NCBI RefSeq assembly: GCF_002258785.1
Contig: NZ_NOYI01000008.1
Span: forward strand, 310,001-374,000
Origin: Rhodococcus sp. 06-235-1A
GTDB lineage: Bacteria > Actinomycetota > Actinomycetes > Mycobacteriales > Mycobacteriaceae
Direction: 5' to 3'
DNA: 64,000 nt
Position numbers and translations under genes: made by a program. Positions 42,611 to 50,603 of the stretch are shown in pieces. The number at the start of each line of letters is the position of its first letter. Position 1 is the stretch's first letter. Below the pieces are notes generated by a model. That model had not been told where the DNA came from, searched no databases, and was given only the letters and a program-made list of their open reading frames with translations.

Positions 42611-44014
42611 ATGGATCCGATCGAACCGGCATACGGAACGACGGCTTTGCTGCTGATCGCCGCCGCAGCCGTTGCAATCCTGCTCTTCCTCATCATGAAG
42701 GTGAAACTGCACGCCTTCGTCTCCCTGGTCCTGGTCAGCGCGGTCACCGCCGTCGCAGCGGGAATCCCACTGGCAGACGTGCCGTCGGCGTTGCTCTCGG
42801 GCTTCAGTTCCACGCTCGGCTCGGTGGCACTTCTGGTCGCCCTCGGCGTGATGGTCGGCAGACTTCTCGAGATCACCGGTGGCGCACAGGTATTGGCCGA
42901 CACCCTGATCAACCGATTCGGGGCCAAACGCGCGCCGCTCGCGCTCGGTGTCGCCGCGCTCATCTTCGGCTTTCCCATCTTCTTCGACGCCGGCCTCGTC
43001 GTCTTCCTGCCGATCATCTTCACCGTCGCCAAGCGATTCGGCGGATCGGTGCTGCTGTACGCCCTCCCGACGGCAGGCGCATTTGCCGCGATGCACGCCA
43101 TCGTTCCCCCGCACCCCGGCCCGGTCGCTGCCACCGAACTGCTCGGCGGCGATATCGGATCGGTTCTTCTCGTCGGCGTTCCGGTCGCCGTCGTCTCCTG
43201 GTTCGTCGGCTCCTACCTCGTCGGTACCCAGCTCGGCAAACGATTCGTCACCATGCCTGCCGACCTCTTCGCCGACGGCGCAGCCAACTCCGAAGAACAC
43301 GACAAGGAGATGGCCGGACTCCGAGACCCGGCGCCGAAGTTCGGTGCGGTGCTGCTCATCCTGCTGACGCCGCTGGTGCTGATCTCGCTCAATACCGTGG
43401 TCAACACACTGACCACCTCGGGCGTGCTGACCGGGGACGAGACCTGGGCCGCAGCGCTGACGCTCATCGGTCAGACACCCATCGCGCTGCTCATCACCCT
43501 GCTGCTGGCACTGTTCATCCTCGCGCCGGGACGCTTCCCGGTGGCCGACGGTGCCAAGTACATGGACCAGGCTCTCGGCCCCATCTGCTCGATCATCCTG
43601 ATCACCGGTGCAGGCGGCATGTTCGGTGGAGTGTTGCGAGCCAGCGGCATCGGGCAATCCCTGACCGCCTCGTTGTCCGACATCGGGCTGCCGATTCTGT
43701 TGCAGGCCTTCCTGATCGCCACCGCGCTACGCGTCGCTCAGGGTTCGGCGACCGTCGCTCTCACCACCACCGCCGGGCTGATCTCGGTGCAGGTGGCCGA
43801 GCTGGATCTGAGCAACTTCAAGATCGCGCTGTTGGTGTTCGCACTCGCCGCTGGAGCGACCGTCCTCTCCCACGTCAACGATTCGGGCTTCTGGCTCGTC
43901 AGCCGCTTCTTCGGCATGGACGAGAAGACGACCCTCAAGACGTGGACCGTCATGGAAACCACACTGGGACTGGCGATCTTCGCGGTCGCATCACTGCTGT
44001 GGGTGGTTTTCTAG
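42611..44014 (+). CDS. GntP family permease (gluconate:H+ symporter type)
   Basis: 467 residues with about twelve to fourteen membrane helices. Family features include FGFPIFFDAGLVVFLPIIFTVAKR, MHAIVPPHPGPVAATEL, and SHVNDSGFWLVSRFFGMDEKTTLKTWTVMETT near the C-terminus. Members import gluconate, ketogluconates, idonate or glycerate. No gluconate kinase is adjacent, so the substrate remains open; a hexonate or aldonate would fit with the sugar-acid locus 30 kb away. A strong hairpin follows the stop. Confidence 0.9.
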   Translation: MDPIEPAYGTTALLLIAAAAVAILLFLIMKVKLHAFVSLVLVSAVTAVAAGIPLADVPSALLSGFSSTLGSVALLVALGVMVGRLLEITGGAQVLADTLINRFGAKRAPLALGVAALIFGFPIFFDAGLVVFLPIIFTVAKRFGGSVLLYALPTAGAFAAMHAIVPPHPGPVAATELLGGDIGSVLLVGVPVAVVSWFVGSYLVGTQLGKRFVTMPADLFADGAANSEEHDKEMAGLRDPAPKFGAVLLILLTPLVLISLNTVVNTLTTSGVLTGDETWAAALTLIGQTPIALLITLLLALFILAPGRFPVADGAKYMDQALGPICSIILITGAGGMFGGVLRASGIGQSLTASLSDIGLPILLQAFLIATALRVAQGSATVALTTTAGLISVQVAELDLSNFKIALLVFALAAGATVLSHVNDSGFWLVSRFFGMDEKTTLKTWTVMETTLGLAIFAVASLLWVVF

Positions 44015-44028
44015 CACGCTCGGGACTT

Positions 44029-44067
44029 GGGTGCACAAACCCTCGATCAAGGAGGGTTTGTGCACCC
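44029..44067. terminator. Perfect 16-bp hairpin after the GntP gene
   Basis: GGGTGCACAAACCCTC (44029-44044) pairs with 44052-44067 around a 7-base loop, starting 14 bases after the GntP stop. It shares its core with the hairpin at 44944-44990, so the two bracket the next gene. Confidence 0.82.
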
Positions 44068-44113
44068 GATTCATGCGGAGGAACCGTCGCGCCCGCTCTG
44101 CCGTCTTACTCGC

Positions 44114-44968
44114 ATGCTCAACGATGTGCTCAGCGTCCAAGACGGAGTGATCACCGGCCCCCAAGCGATGGCGTGCGGTCTGTCACGGCAGCAGGTGGAG
44201 CGGCGCGTCCGTTCCGGGCTGTGGGAACGCAAGGCCCCGAACGTCTACTTCGTCTGCGATCGTGAGTTCGGTGACCGCGCTCGCGTGCGGTGCGCGGTGT
44301 GGGGCTCCGGAGCCGGAGCCACTGCCTCGGGTATGACCGCGGCCTTCTGGCTGGACCTCGAACCACGGCTTCCTGACATCCTGGAGATCACCACTCCCCG
44401 CCGCGGACGGTCCCACGCGCTTTCCGGAACCTGTGTACGCCGGCGGGATCTGGCGTTCGCCGATGTGATCGTCCGCAAAGGTGTCCGCGTGACGGCAGTC
44501 GCGCTGACAGTTCTGGAGGCCGCGGTAAGCACGACGGGTGGCATCGGTGTCATGGATCGGGCACTCGGGCGTCACACGACTGTCGGCGCACTTCGAGCCG
44601 CGCATGCTCGCAATTCCGGCCGACGTGGCTCGGCGGCCGCTGGTCGGTTGCTGCGGGCGGCCGAAGGTGGCGCGCGGTCCGAGGCCGAGCGGATTCTTGT
44701 CCGGCTACTGACGGATGCAGGCATCACCGGCTGGTGTGCGAACTTCCGATACGGCCGTTTCGTGATCGACGTCGCGTTCCCCGACGCCCGCCTGGCCATC
44801 GAGATCGACGGGTGGGCATTCCACAGCGACGCAGCTGCGTTCCAGAACGATCGGCACCGCCAGAACGAGCTCAGTAGCGAGTGGACGGTGTTGCGATACA
44901 CCTGGGCCGATTTGGTGGAGCGACCCGAGGCTGTCCTCGCGCAGATTCGGTGCAGAATCCCTCACTGA
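44114..44968 (+). CDS. Winged-helix (AbiEi-like) plus DUF559/Vsr-like endonuclease-fold protein
   Basis: 284 residues. The N-terminal part (SVQDGVITGPQAMACGLSRQQVERRVRSGLWERKAPNVYFV) resembles the AbiEi-type winged helix. The C-terminal part (RFVIDVAFPDARLAIEIDGWAFH, then DRHRQNEL and WTVLRYTW) matches the DUF559/very-short-patch-repair nuclease fold with Asp, Glu and Asp in PD-(D/E)xK positions. Such fusions are widespread in actinobacteria but uncharacterised. ATG 44114 is the most natural start since an upstream frame starts next to the terminator hairpin. No toxin partner is adjacent. The gene is flanked by related hairpins, and the right one covers its stop codon. Confidence 0.75.
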   Translation: MLNDVLSVQDGVITGPQAMACGLSRQQVERRVRSGLWERKAPNVYFVCDREFGDRARVRCAVWGSGAGATASGMTAAFWLDLEPRLPDILEITTPRRGRSHALSGTCVRRRDLAFADVIVRKGVRVTAVALTVLEAAVSTTGGIGVMDRALGRHTTVGALRAAHARNSGRRGSAAAGRLLRAAEGGARSEAERILVRLLTDAGITGWCANFRYGRFVIDVAFPDARLAIEIDGWAFHSDAAAFQNDRHRQNELSSEWTVLRYTWADLVERPEAVLAQIRCRIPH

Positions 44969-44990
44969 ACGAGGGTTTCTGCACCGAATC
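44944..44990. terminator. 20-bp hairpin covering the stop codon of the endonuclease-like gene
   Basis: GATTCGGTGCAGAATCCCTC (44944-44963) pairs with 44971-44990 at 19 of 20 positions around a 7-base loop containing most of the stop codon (44966-44968). Its core, GGTGCA-N-AA-N-CCCTC, matches the hairpin at 44029. It also serves the convergent M50-like gene ending at 45006. Confidence 0.82.
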
Positions 44991-45005
44991 TCCGGTCGAC
45001 CGACA

Positions 45006-45710
45006 TCACTGCACCGGCATCAGAATTCGCCACGCGCCCAATGCCAATGAGCCGACGGTGACGAGCAGGAACAGCCCGACCCAGACGATGCCGGGCAGGA
45101 AGGTCAGTCGGGCGAGTTGATCGGCGTCGGAGTCCCGTGCCCGTCCGGCGCTGCGGGACCGCTGCAATTCGAGCACCGGACGCGGACCGGCGATCAGCAG
45201 AAAGAACGTGATGAAGTACGCCGCCGCGACCTGCTGCTCCCCGGTGCCCCACCAGGACACGACGAACAGTGCGGCACCCACCACGACTAGTGACAGTAAG
45301 CCGTAGATGTTGCGAATCATCAACAGCATCAACGCAATCGAGATGACGCCGATCCACAGCACTGCGACGGCATGCTGAGTCCCCAGCACGAACGCGGCAC
45401 CGAGGCCGAGTAGCGACGGCCCGACGTAACCCGCGAAGGTCATTGCGATGACCCCGAGTCCGGTCGGCTTGCCCTTGGAGATCGCGACACCCGAGGTATC
45501 CGAGTGCAGGCGCAATCCCATCAGCTGTCGGCCGGTGATCAGTGCGAGGAACAGGTGCGCGCCTTCGTGCGCAATGGTGACCACGTTGCGCGCGATCCGC
45601 CACGTCTGCGGTAACACGACGATGACGAGTGCAACCAGAGCCGCAACTTGGACGATCCATACCGGTGGATCAGGGCTCACCGCGGAGATGCGGTCCCAGA
45701 ATTCGTTCAC
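45006..45710 (-). CDS. M50-like membrane metallopeptidase family protein
   Basis: 234 residues, starting with GTG 45710 (no strong ribosome site). Six membrane helices are apparent. Helix two carries TIAHEGAHLFLAL, a HEGAH form of HExxH, and a following GRQLMGLRLHSDTSGV strand, as in the M50B-like/DUF family of actinobacterial membrane proteins related to site-2 proteases. Whether it is proteolytic is unknown because the second metal motif (NxxPxxPLDG) is not seen. It lies upstream of nothing else; desA precedes it on the same strand. Confidence 0.75.
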   Translation of the reverse strand: MNEFWDRISAVSPDPPVWIVQVAALVALVIVVLPQTWRIARNVVTIAHEGAHLFLALITGRQLMGLRLHSDTSGVAISKGKPTGLGVIAMTFAGYVGPSLLGLGAAFVLGTQHAVAVLWIGVISIALMLLMIRNIYGLLSLVVVGAALFVVSWWGTGEQQVAAAYFITFFLLIAGPRPVLELQRSRSAGRARDSDADQLARLTFLPGIVWVGLFLLVTVGSLALGAWRILMPVQ

Positions 45711-45719
45711 ACCCAAGTA

Positions 45720-45734
45720 TGCGGCTTCGCCGCA
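45720..45734. terminator. Small hairpin between desA and the M50-like gene
   Basis: TGCGGC-ttc-GCCGCA is a perfect 6-bp stem five bases after the desA stop. It equals the small hairpin of the two-hairpin repeat family, without the large partner, and may be a relic or a minimal form. Confidence 0.6.
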
Positions 45735-45738
45735 GTGA

Positions 45739-46695
45739 CTAGGACGCGCGTGCTTCGGCCTTGGCGCGTTCGCGGGCGAGGGAGCGGTCTCGCATTTCCT
45801 CGAACTTGGTGGCTTGGCGTTCGAGGTCTTCGAGGAACGCGGCGAGTTCTTCGCGCTTGTTCTCTCCGCGGGCGGTGAAGTCGTTGCGTTCGAAGACGTT
45901 CCACTTGCGCAGTACCGGCCAGACGACGTCCTCGAGGTGCTGACGTAGGTCGTAGATGCCGTGCTTGGCCATGAGTACACCGTTGCGGCGGAAGTTCGGC
46001 ATCCCGGCACCGGGCATGACGAAGTTGGTCACGATGTCCGAGACGGCTTGCAGTGTCTGGTCGGGGGAGATGTCCATCGCCGCGCCGGTGATGTTGCGGT
46101 AGAAGATCATGTGCAGGTTCTCGTCGGCGGCGATGCGCTGGAGCATCCGGTCGGCGATCGGGTCGTCGCAGACCTTGCCGGTGTTGCGGTGCGAGACGCG
46201 GGTGGCGAGTTCCTGGAAGGTGACGTACGCGACCGAGTGCAGCAGTCCGACCTGCGATCCGGCGGGGGAGGCGTAGCCGTTGGTCATGTGGATCATGCGG
46301 GCTTCTTCGAGGGCGACGGGGTCGACGCCGCGGGTGACGACGAGGTAGTCGCGCATGACGATGCCGTGGCGGTTCTCTTCGGCGGTCCAGCGGCCGACCC
46401 AGGTTCCCCAGGCACCGTCGCGGGAGAAGTTCTCGGCGATCTCGCGGTGGTAGGAGGGCAGGTTGTCCTCGGTGAGCAGGTTGGTGATCATCGCGGCTTG
46501 GGCGACGTCGGAGAGCTTGGACTGCTCGGGGTCGTAGTCCGTGCCGCCGAGGGCGGCGAAGTTGCGGCCCTCGTCCCACGGCACGTAGTCGTGGGGATGC
46601 CATTCGCGTGCCATCGTGATGTGACGGTTCACGTTGTCCTCGGCAGTGGGTACCAGCTCCTGCAGAAGCTCGAGCTGTGTCAGATCCCGTGCCAT
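45739..46695 (-). CDS. desA: Acyl-[acyl-carrier-protein] desaturase
   Basis: 318 residues of the ferritin-like di-iron acyl-ACP desaturase family. The metal ligands lie in EENRHG and DENLH, the family's two ExxH motifs; an upstream Glu is in TEDNLPSYHREI. It introduces a double bond into acyl-ACP with O2 and reduced ferredoxin, as for oleate or mycolate precursors. ATG 46695 is preceded by GAGGAGA; an in-frame ATG at 46713 overlaps that site. The C-terminus is rich in Glu, Arg and Lys. Confidence 0.93.
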   Translation of the reverse strand: MARDLTQLELLQELVPTAEDNVNRHITMAREWHPHDYVPWDEGRNFAALGGTDYDPEQSKLSDVAQAAMITNLLTEDNLPSYHREIAENFSRDGAWGTWVGRWTAEENRHGIVMRDYLVVTRGVDPVALEEARMIHMTNGYASPAGSQVGLLHSVAYVTFQELATRVSHRNTGKVCDDPIADRMLQRIAADENLHMIFYRNITGAAMDISPDQTLQAVSDIVTNFVMPGAGMPNFRRNGVLMAKHGIYDLRQHLEDVVWPVLRKWNVFERNDFTARGENKREELAAFLEDLERQATKFEEMRDRSLARERAKAEARAS

Positions 46696-46823
46696 TGGCT
46701 TGTCTCCTCGCATCGACGTCAGCTCACGAGCCTAGAGCCAACAGTGCGACGGGTGTGGAGCCTCGCCGAGATTCTGTTAGAGGTAGCAACCGACGCGGAC
46801 ACCCAGTGGTGCGACGTCACAGG

Positions 46824-47321
46824 TCATTGCTTGGCTGGTTCGAGGCCGGAGAAGTTCGGTGCTCGGAAGACCCATCCACGGAGGGCGAGGAACCGGGCTG
46901 CCCCGACGAGCCCGCTGACGGCGATGACGGCCAGCACCTGAACGTATGCCGGTGCAGCCGGGACGAGGACGTGCACTGCTGCGAGCGCAGCGGTACTCAG
47001 ACCCAGCCCGATCAGGGCGAGCCCACCGGCTTCCCACTGCGTTTGGAACCAGCCGACTCGGTCGGCTGCATGGAAGGTGTGACGGCGGTGTAATTCGTTG
47101 GCCAGAACCGTGCTGGCACCGACGCCTGCGAGATTCGCGGTGAACGGCCCAAGGGAGGCGAGGGCGACGAACAACAGGGCGTACACACCGTTGCTCGATA
47201 CCCCGACGACCACGAACCGGGTGAATTGGGCTAGGACGGACTCCCCGAGCACCCTCGACTTCATCCGGGGCGCGCAGCCCGATGGCCCGGGCGTGGCCGA
47301 GGCTTTCAGCGAGGTGCTCAC
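46824..47321 (-). CDS. GtrA family membrane protein
   Basis: 165 residues from GTG 47321, which has GGAG six bases upstream; the alternative ATG 47264 gives 146 residues closer to the family core but has no ribosome site. Four membrane helices begin at FVVVGVSSNGVYALLFVAL, with FTANLAGVGASTVLANELHRRHTFH between helices. GtrA proteins help move polyprenyl-linked sugars across the membrane, in mycobacteria for arabinan or teichoic-like modifications. It lies downstream of a small membrane protein gene. Confidence 0.82.
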   Translation of the reverse strand: MSTSLKASATPGPSGCAPRMKSRVLGESVLAQFTRFVVVGVSSNGVYALLFVALASLGPFTANLAGVGASTVLANELHRRHTFHAADRVGWFQTQWEAGGLALIGLGLSTAALAAVHVLVPAAPAYVQVLAVIAVSGLVGAARFLALRGWVFRAPNFSGLEPAKQ

Positions 47322-47416
47322 GAGGTCTCCAGTTGTAGAACCGGAAGCGTCGATCGGCGCTTCGCTTCGATACAACTCCGAACACGCGCACATCGGTCTC
47401 GGACGTGACGGAAGTC

Positions 47417-47584
47417 TCAGGCTTTGGAGGAACTTTCTTCCCGAGCGCGCTTCTTGCGGTCCAGATCGATGTTGAGACTGTTGGGCTTGATCGACGCGAC
47501 GAACAACACCGCAACGAGTACCACCACGACGACGATGGTGATGACGACCACCGCGATGCCGAAAATTGCCAAAATACCGTTCAT
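47417..47584 (-). CDS. Small single-span membrane protein (55 residues)
   Basis: A 55-residue frame with an excellent ribosome site (GGGAGG, seven bases before ATG 47584). It starts MNGILAIFGIAVVVITIVVVVV, continues hydrophobic to about residue 32 and ends in a basic, polar tail (LDRKKRAREE SSSKA). That is one membrane helix with an outside N-terminus and a cytoplasmic charged tail. No family is recognised. It sits 74 bases after maltokinase and 95 before GtrA on the same strand. The reading frame, ribosome site and amphipathic division make it a credible gene that standard length cut-offs would miss. Confidence 0.72.
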   Translation of the reverse strand: MNGILAIFGIAVVVITIVVVVVLVAVLFVASIKPNSLNIDLDRKKRAREESSSKA

Positions 47585-47658
47585 GTCCTGCCTCCCGTGT
47601 CAGGCAATACGGTACTTGTCGTAGACAGTCCGGTCGACGTGCACCCCCAGCTCACCGA

Positions 47659-49044
47659 TCAGCTCACCAAGCGCTCCACGGCCCGCATCGGCAACGACAA
47701 CCAGGTCGGCCGGTTGCGCGCCTCGTAGAGAACCTCGTACACGGCCTTGTCGAGTTCGTACGCACGCAGCAGATCGGCCTCGTCGCGCGGATCGTGGCCG
47801 GCAACCGAGGCGTATCCGTCGAAGAACGCGGCGATGCTCCGCGCGGCCCATCGCTCGGCTCGCTCCCGCATCGCGGGGTCCTCCGGCCGGTCCACCAGCA
47901 GGTGATTGGCGGCGTAGTCGAACGAGCGCAGCATTCCCGCGACGTCGCGCAAGGCACTGTCCATCTGTTTGCGCTCGGCCAGTGTCTTGGCCGGCTCACC
48001 CTCGAAGTCGATGAGCAGCCAGCGCTCGGGAGTACCCAACACCTGCCCCAGATGGAGATCGCCGTGGATGCGCTGCACGGTGGTGCTGTTCGACGCCTCC
48101 GCCCGCGAGATCAGAGCGGTCGCCGCCGGGATGTACCGGGCGATCTCCGGCACCACCCGAGCCACCCCCGAGATACGAGCGAGAATCTCCTCGACGGCCG
48201 TCGATTCCACCGAGCGTTCCACGGTGCCCAGCACCGACGCGAGGTCGTGGTGCACCTGTGCAACGGCTGCTCCGATTCGATGCGCATCCTGGGCGAAATC
48301 GCCCGGCAGTTCTTCGATCGGCGTGTCCGGGGAGTCGAACACCTCGCGAACACTGGCCAGTGCTGCGGTCCATCCCTCGGTGGAGTTCGCGGCGAAGTCC
48401 TGAATCATGCCCAGCGTGGTCGGTTCACCGTCGACTTCGGCTTCCAGCCAGCCTCGCAACGGTGCGACGTTGGCACTGTCTGCCTCCGCCAACGCACGAT
48501 GCAGTTCCACATCGGGGCTGACTCCCGGCGGGACCTGACGAAACAGCTTGAGCAACAGCAGATCACCGAGGATCACCGAGGTGTTGGACTGTTCGGCACC
48601 CAGAACCCGACCGAGCAGACCGCTCGGCACACTCGAACCGTCGACGATCTTGAATTCGATGTTGTCCGTTGTGTTTCCGGAACCGAATGCGTCGCCGTAC
48701 AGGCCGATGATCTCGGGGTCGCGCAAACCGTCGAACACGGCCACCTCACCCGTGACCGGAAGCGCCCACGGCCGGAGCTCGTCGGTCAGCTCGGTGCGAA
48801 ACCCGAGAGGCACCTGGTAGGTCTGCGTCACGGCCGAGCCGTCCTGCGTCAACCGAACCTCCACCAGCAGATGCTCGGCCGCGAAGTGTGGCTCGTCTCG
48901 GAGCACGTCACGGGCGACGATCCGCACCGAATCGACGGTCGAACCCTTTGCGCCGAACCACCGTTGACCTGGCAACCACGCCGCAAGAGCGCCCTCGAGC
49001 TGTGCTTCGACCATGCGTGCCGCACTCGAGCTGGAACCGACCAT
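47659..49044 (-). CDS. mak: Maltokinase
   Basis: 461 residues of the aminoglycoside-phosphotransferase-like maltokinase family. N-terminal QRWFGAKG motif typical of Mak, then the kinase core with RIHGDLHLGQVLGTPERWLLIDFEGEPAKTLAERKQMDSALRDVAGMLRSFDYAA: His and Asp of the HGDxHxxQ catalytic loop and the DFE metal motif. It phosphorylates maltose with ATP to maltose 1-phosphate for GlgE-dependent alpha-glucan synthesis. Normally it is beside or fused to treS; here neither treS, glgE nor glgB is adjacent. Confidence 0.92.
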   Translation of the reverse strand: MVGSSSSAARMVEAQLEGALAAWLPGQRWFGAKGSTVDSVRIVARDVLRDEPHFAAEHLLVEVRLTQDGSAVTQTYQVPLGFRTELTDELRPWALPVTGEVAVFDGLRDPEIIGLYGDAFGSGNTTDNIEFKIVDGSSVPSGLLGRVLGAEQSNTSVILGDLLLLKLFRQVPPGVSPDVELHRALAEADSANVAPLRGWLEAEVDGEPTTLGMIQDFAANSTEGWTAALASVREVFDSPDTPIEELPGDFAQDAHRIGAAVAQVHHDLASVLGTVERSVESTAVEEILARISGVARVVPEIARYIPAATALISRAEASNSTTVQRIHGDLHLGQVLGTPERWLLIDFEGEPAKTLAERKQMDSALRDVAGMLRSFDYAANHLLVDRPEDPAMRERAERWAARSIAAFFDGYASVAGHDPRDEADLLRAYELDKAVYEVLYEARNRPTWLSLPMRAVERLVS

Positions 49045-49201
49045 GAGAATCTCTCGCCGCCTTCTTCGGAGTTTGCGGAGCTTGTGACCGTACGCAGCGA
49101 AACCTACCCACTCACGGCGACGCTCACACACCGGCAGCAAAGACACCCGAACGTTATGCAGGTCGTACGCCGGTGCACCGACATGCTCGTAGAGTGGTCA
49201 C

Positions 49202-49966
49202 ATGTCCGCTCCACTGACCGCCCACATCGACGTACACCGCGCAGGCGATCGATCGAAAACCCGTGTGTCTTGGCTGGACTCGAAACATTCGTTCTCCTTC
49301 GGCCAGCACTACGACCCCGACAACACCCATCATGGACTGCTGTTGGTCAACAACGACGACATCGTCACTGCCGGTCAGGGTTTCGAGACGCACCCGCATC
49401 GCGACATGGAAATCGTCACGTGGGTGGTGCAGGGTTCGCTGGTGCATCAGGATTCCATCGGCCATTCCGGAATCATCTATCCCGGACTCGCGCAACGGAT
49501 GAGCGCGGGCAAGGGCATCATGCACTCGGAGAAGAACGACTCCTGGAACATCGACGGCAATCGGCACACCGAACCCGTTCGCTTCGTGCAGATGTGGGTG
49601 TTGCCGGACAGTCCCGGCACCACGCCCGGATACGAACAACTCGAAATCGGCGACGAGTTGCTGCGCGGCGGGCTGGTCACCGTGGCGTCGGGAATGGACA
49701 AGCACCGTGGTCAGGCCGCGATCGGGATTTCGCAGAAGTCGGCGGCGCTGCATGCGGCCAGGTTGTTGCCAGGGAACTCGGTGACGGTGCCCGACGCACC
49801 GTTCATCCATGTTTTCGTCGCCCGCGGCACCGTCTCGATGGAGGGCGTGGGTGAACTGTACGAGGGCGATGCCGTACGCATGAGTTCGACTGGCGGACAA
49901 TGCATTACCGCTACCGAGCCGGCCGAGGTACTGATCTGGGAGATGCACTCGCGACTCGGCGGCTGA
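49202..49966 (+). CDS. Pirin family protein
   Basis: 254 residues with two cupin domains. The N-terminal metal site is visible in HPHRDMEIVTWVVQGSLVHQD with later SAGKGIMHSEKN and the conserved pirin blocks FVQMWVLPD. Bacterial pirins bind iron and can act as quercetinases or as redox-linked partners of metabolic enzymes. It is divergent from maltokinase over 157 bases. The function is uncertain. Confidence 0.88.
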   Translation: MSAPLTAHIDVHRAGDRSKTRVSWLDSKHSFSFGQHYDPDNTHHGLLLVNNDDIVTAGQGFETHPHRDMEIVTWVVQGSLVHQDSIGHSGIIYPGLAQRMSAGKGIMHSEKNDSWNIDGNRHTEPVRFVQMWVLPDSPGTTPGYEQLEIGDELLRGGLVTVASGMDKHRGQAAIGISQKSAALHAARLLPGNSVTVPDAPFIHVFVARGTVSMEGVGELYEGDAVRMSSTGGQCITATEPAEVLIWEMHSRLGG

Positions 49967-50077
49967 CATACCCGTTCGATGACAAGTTGATCACGGGAAC
50001 TCGCGGGTCCTGTGCGCGCAGGAGACACCCACATAGACTCCCAGCGTTCACGATCGCCGATTTCGGAGGTACTCAGC

Positions 50078-50572
50078 GTGTCGAATCAGAATCCGCCTCC
50101 GGGTGACTATCCCCCTCCCGGAAACTATCCATCACCCGGCGAGTACCCCCAGCAGGGCGGGTATCCGCAACAGAGCGGGTACCAGGACCAGCCGACAGCC
50201 CCGAAGAACACGATCGGAACAGTGGCTCTGGTTCTCGCCATTCTGGGTGTGTTGTTCTCCTGGACCATCGTCGGCGGAATTCTTCTCGGCCTGATCGCCA
50301 TCGTTCTCGGCTTCGTCGGACGGTCCAGATACAAAAAGCGTGTCGCCACCAACGGCACCGTATCCCTCGTCGCGATCATCCTGGGCTTCGTGGCCGCAGC
50401 TTTGTCGGTCGTTCTCGTCGTCGTCGGCATCGGTTTGTTCAACGCAGTCGGTGGACAGGACTTCACCGACTGCATCAGCAACGCAGGCAGCGATACTGCA
50501 GCGCGACAGCAATGTGCCGACGATTTCCGGCAGAACGTCGAGAATCAGTACGACGACTCGACACCGAACTGA
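50078..50572 (+). CDS. DUF4190-type membrane protein with proline/tyrosine-rich N-terminus
   Basis: 164 residues from GTG 50078 (CGGAGGT eight bases upstream). The first 45 residues are a low-complexity PPPGDYPPPGNYP-type repeat of Gly, Pro, Tyr and Gln, intracellular by analogy. Two membrane helices follow (TVALVLAILGVLFSWTIVGGILLGL and VSLVAIILGFVAAALSVVLVVVGI), and a short C-terminal tail holds two cysteines (DCISN, QQCADD). The domain is common in actinobacteria; the function is unknown. Confidence 0.8.
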   Translation: MSNQNPPPGDYPPPGNYPSPGEYPQQGGYPQQSGYQDQPTAPKNTIGTVALVLAILGVLFSWTIVGGILLGLIAIVLGFVGRSRYKKRVATNGTVSLVAIILGFVAAALSVVLVVVGIGLFNAVGGQDFTDCISNAGSDTAARQQCADDFRQNVENQYDDSTPN

Positions 50573-50603
50573 GGCGTGGCCGAGGCACTGGCAACTCGGT
50601 GCC

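Noticed and set aside
42079..44265. A 728-residue plus-strand frame spanning the acyltransferase, the promoter gap and GntP
   Set aside because: It crosses a divergent promoter and two well-supported genes and has no domain features.
47566..49854. A 762-residue open frame on the plus strand opposite maltokinase and running into the pirin gene
   Set aside because: It is antisense to a well-supported kinase with conserved motifs, has no recognisable domain and no start signal; long antisense frames are expected in GC-rich DNA.
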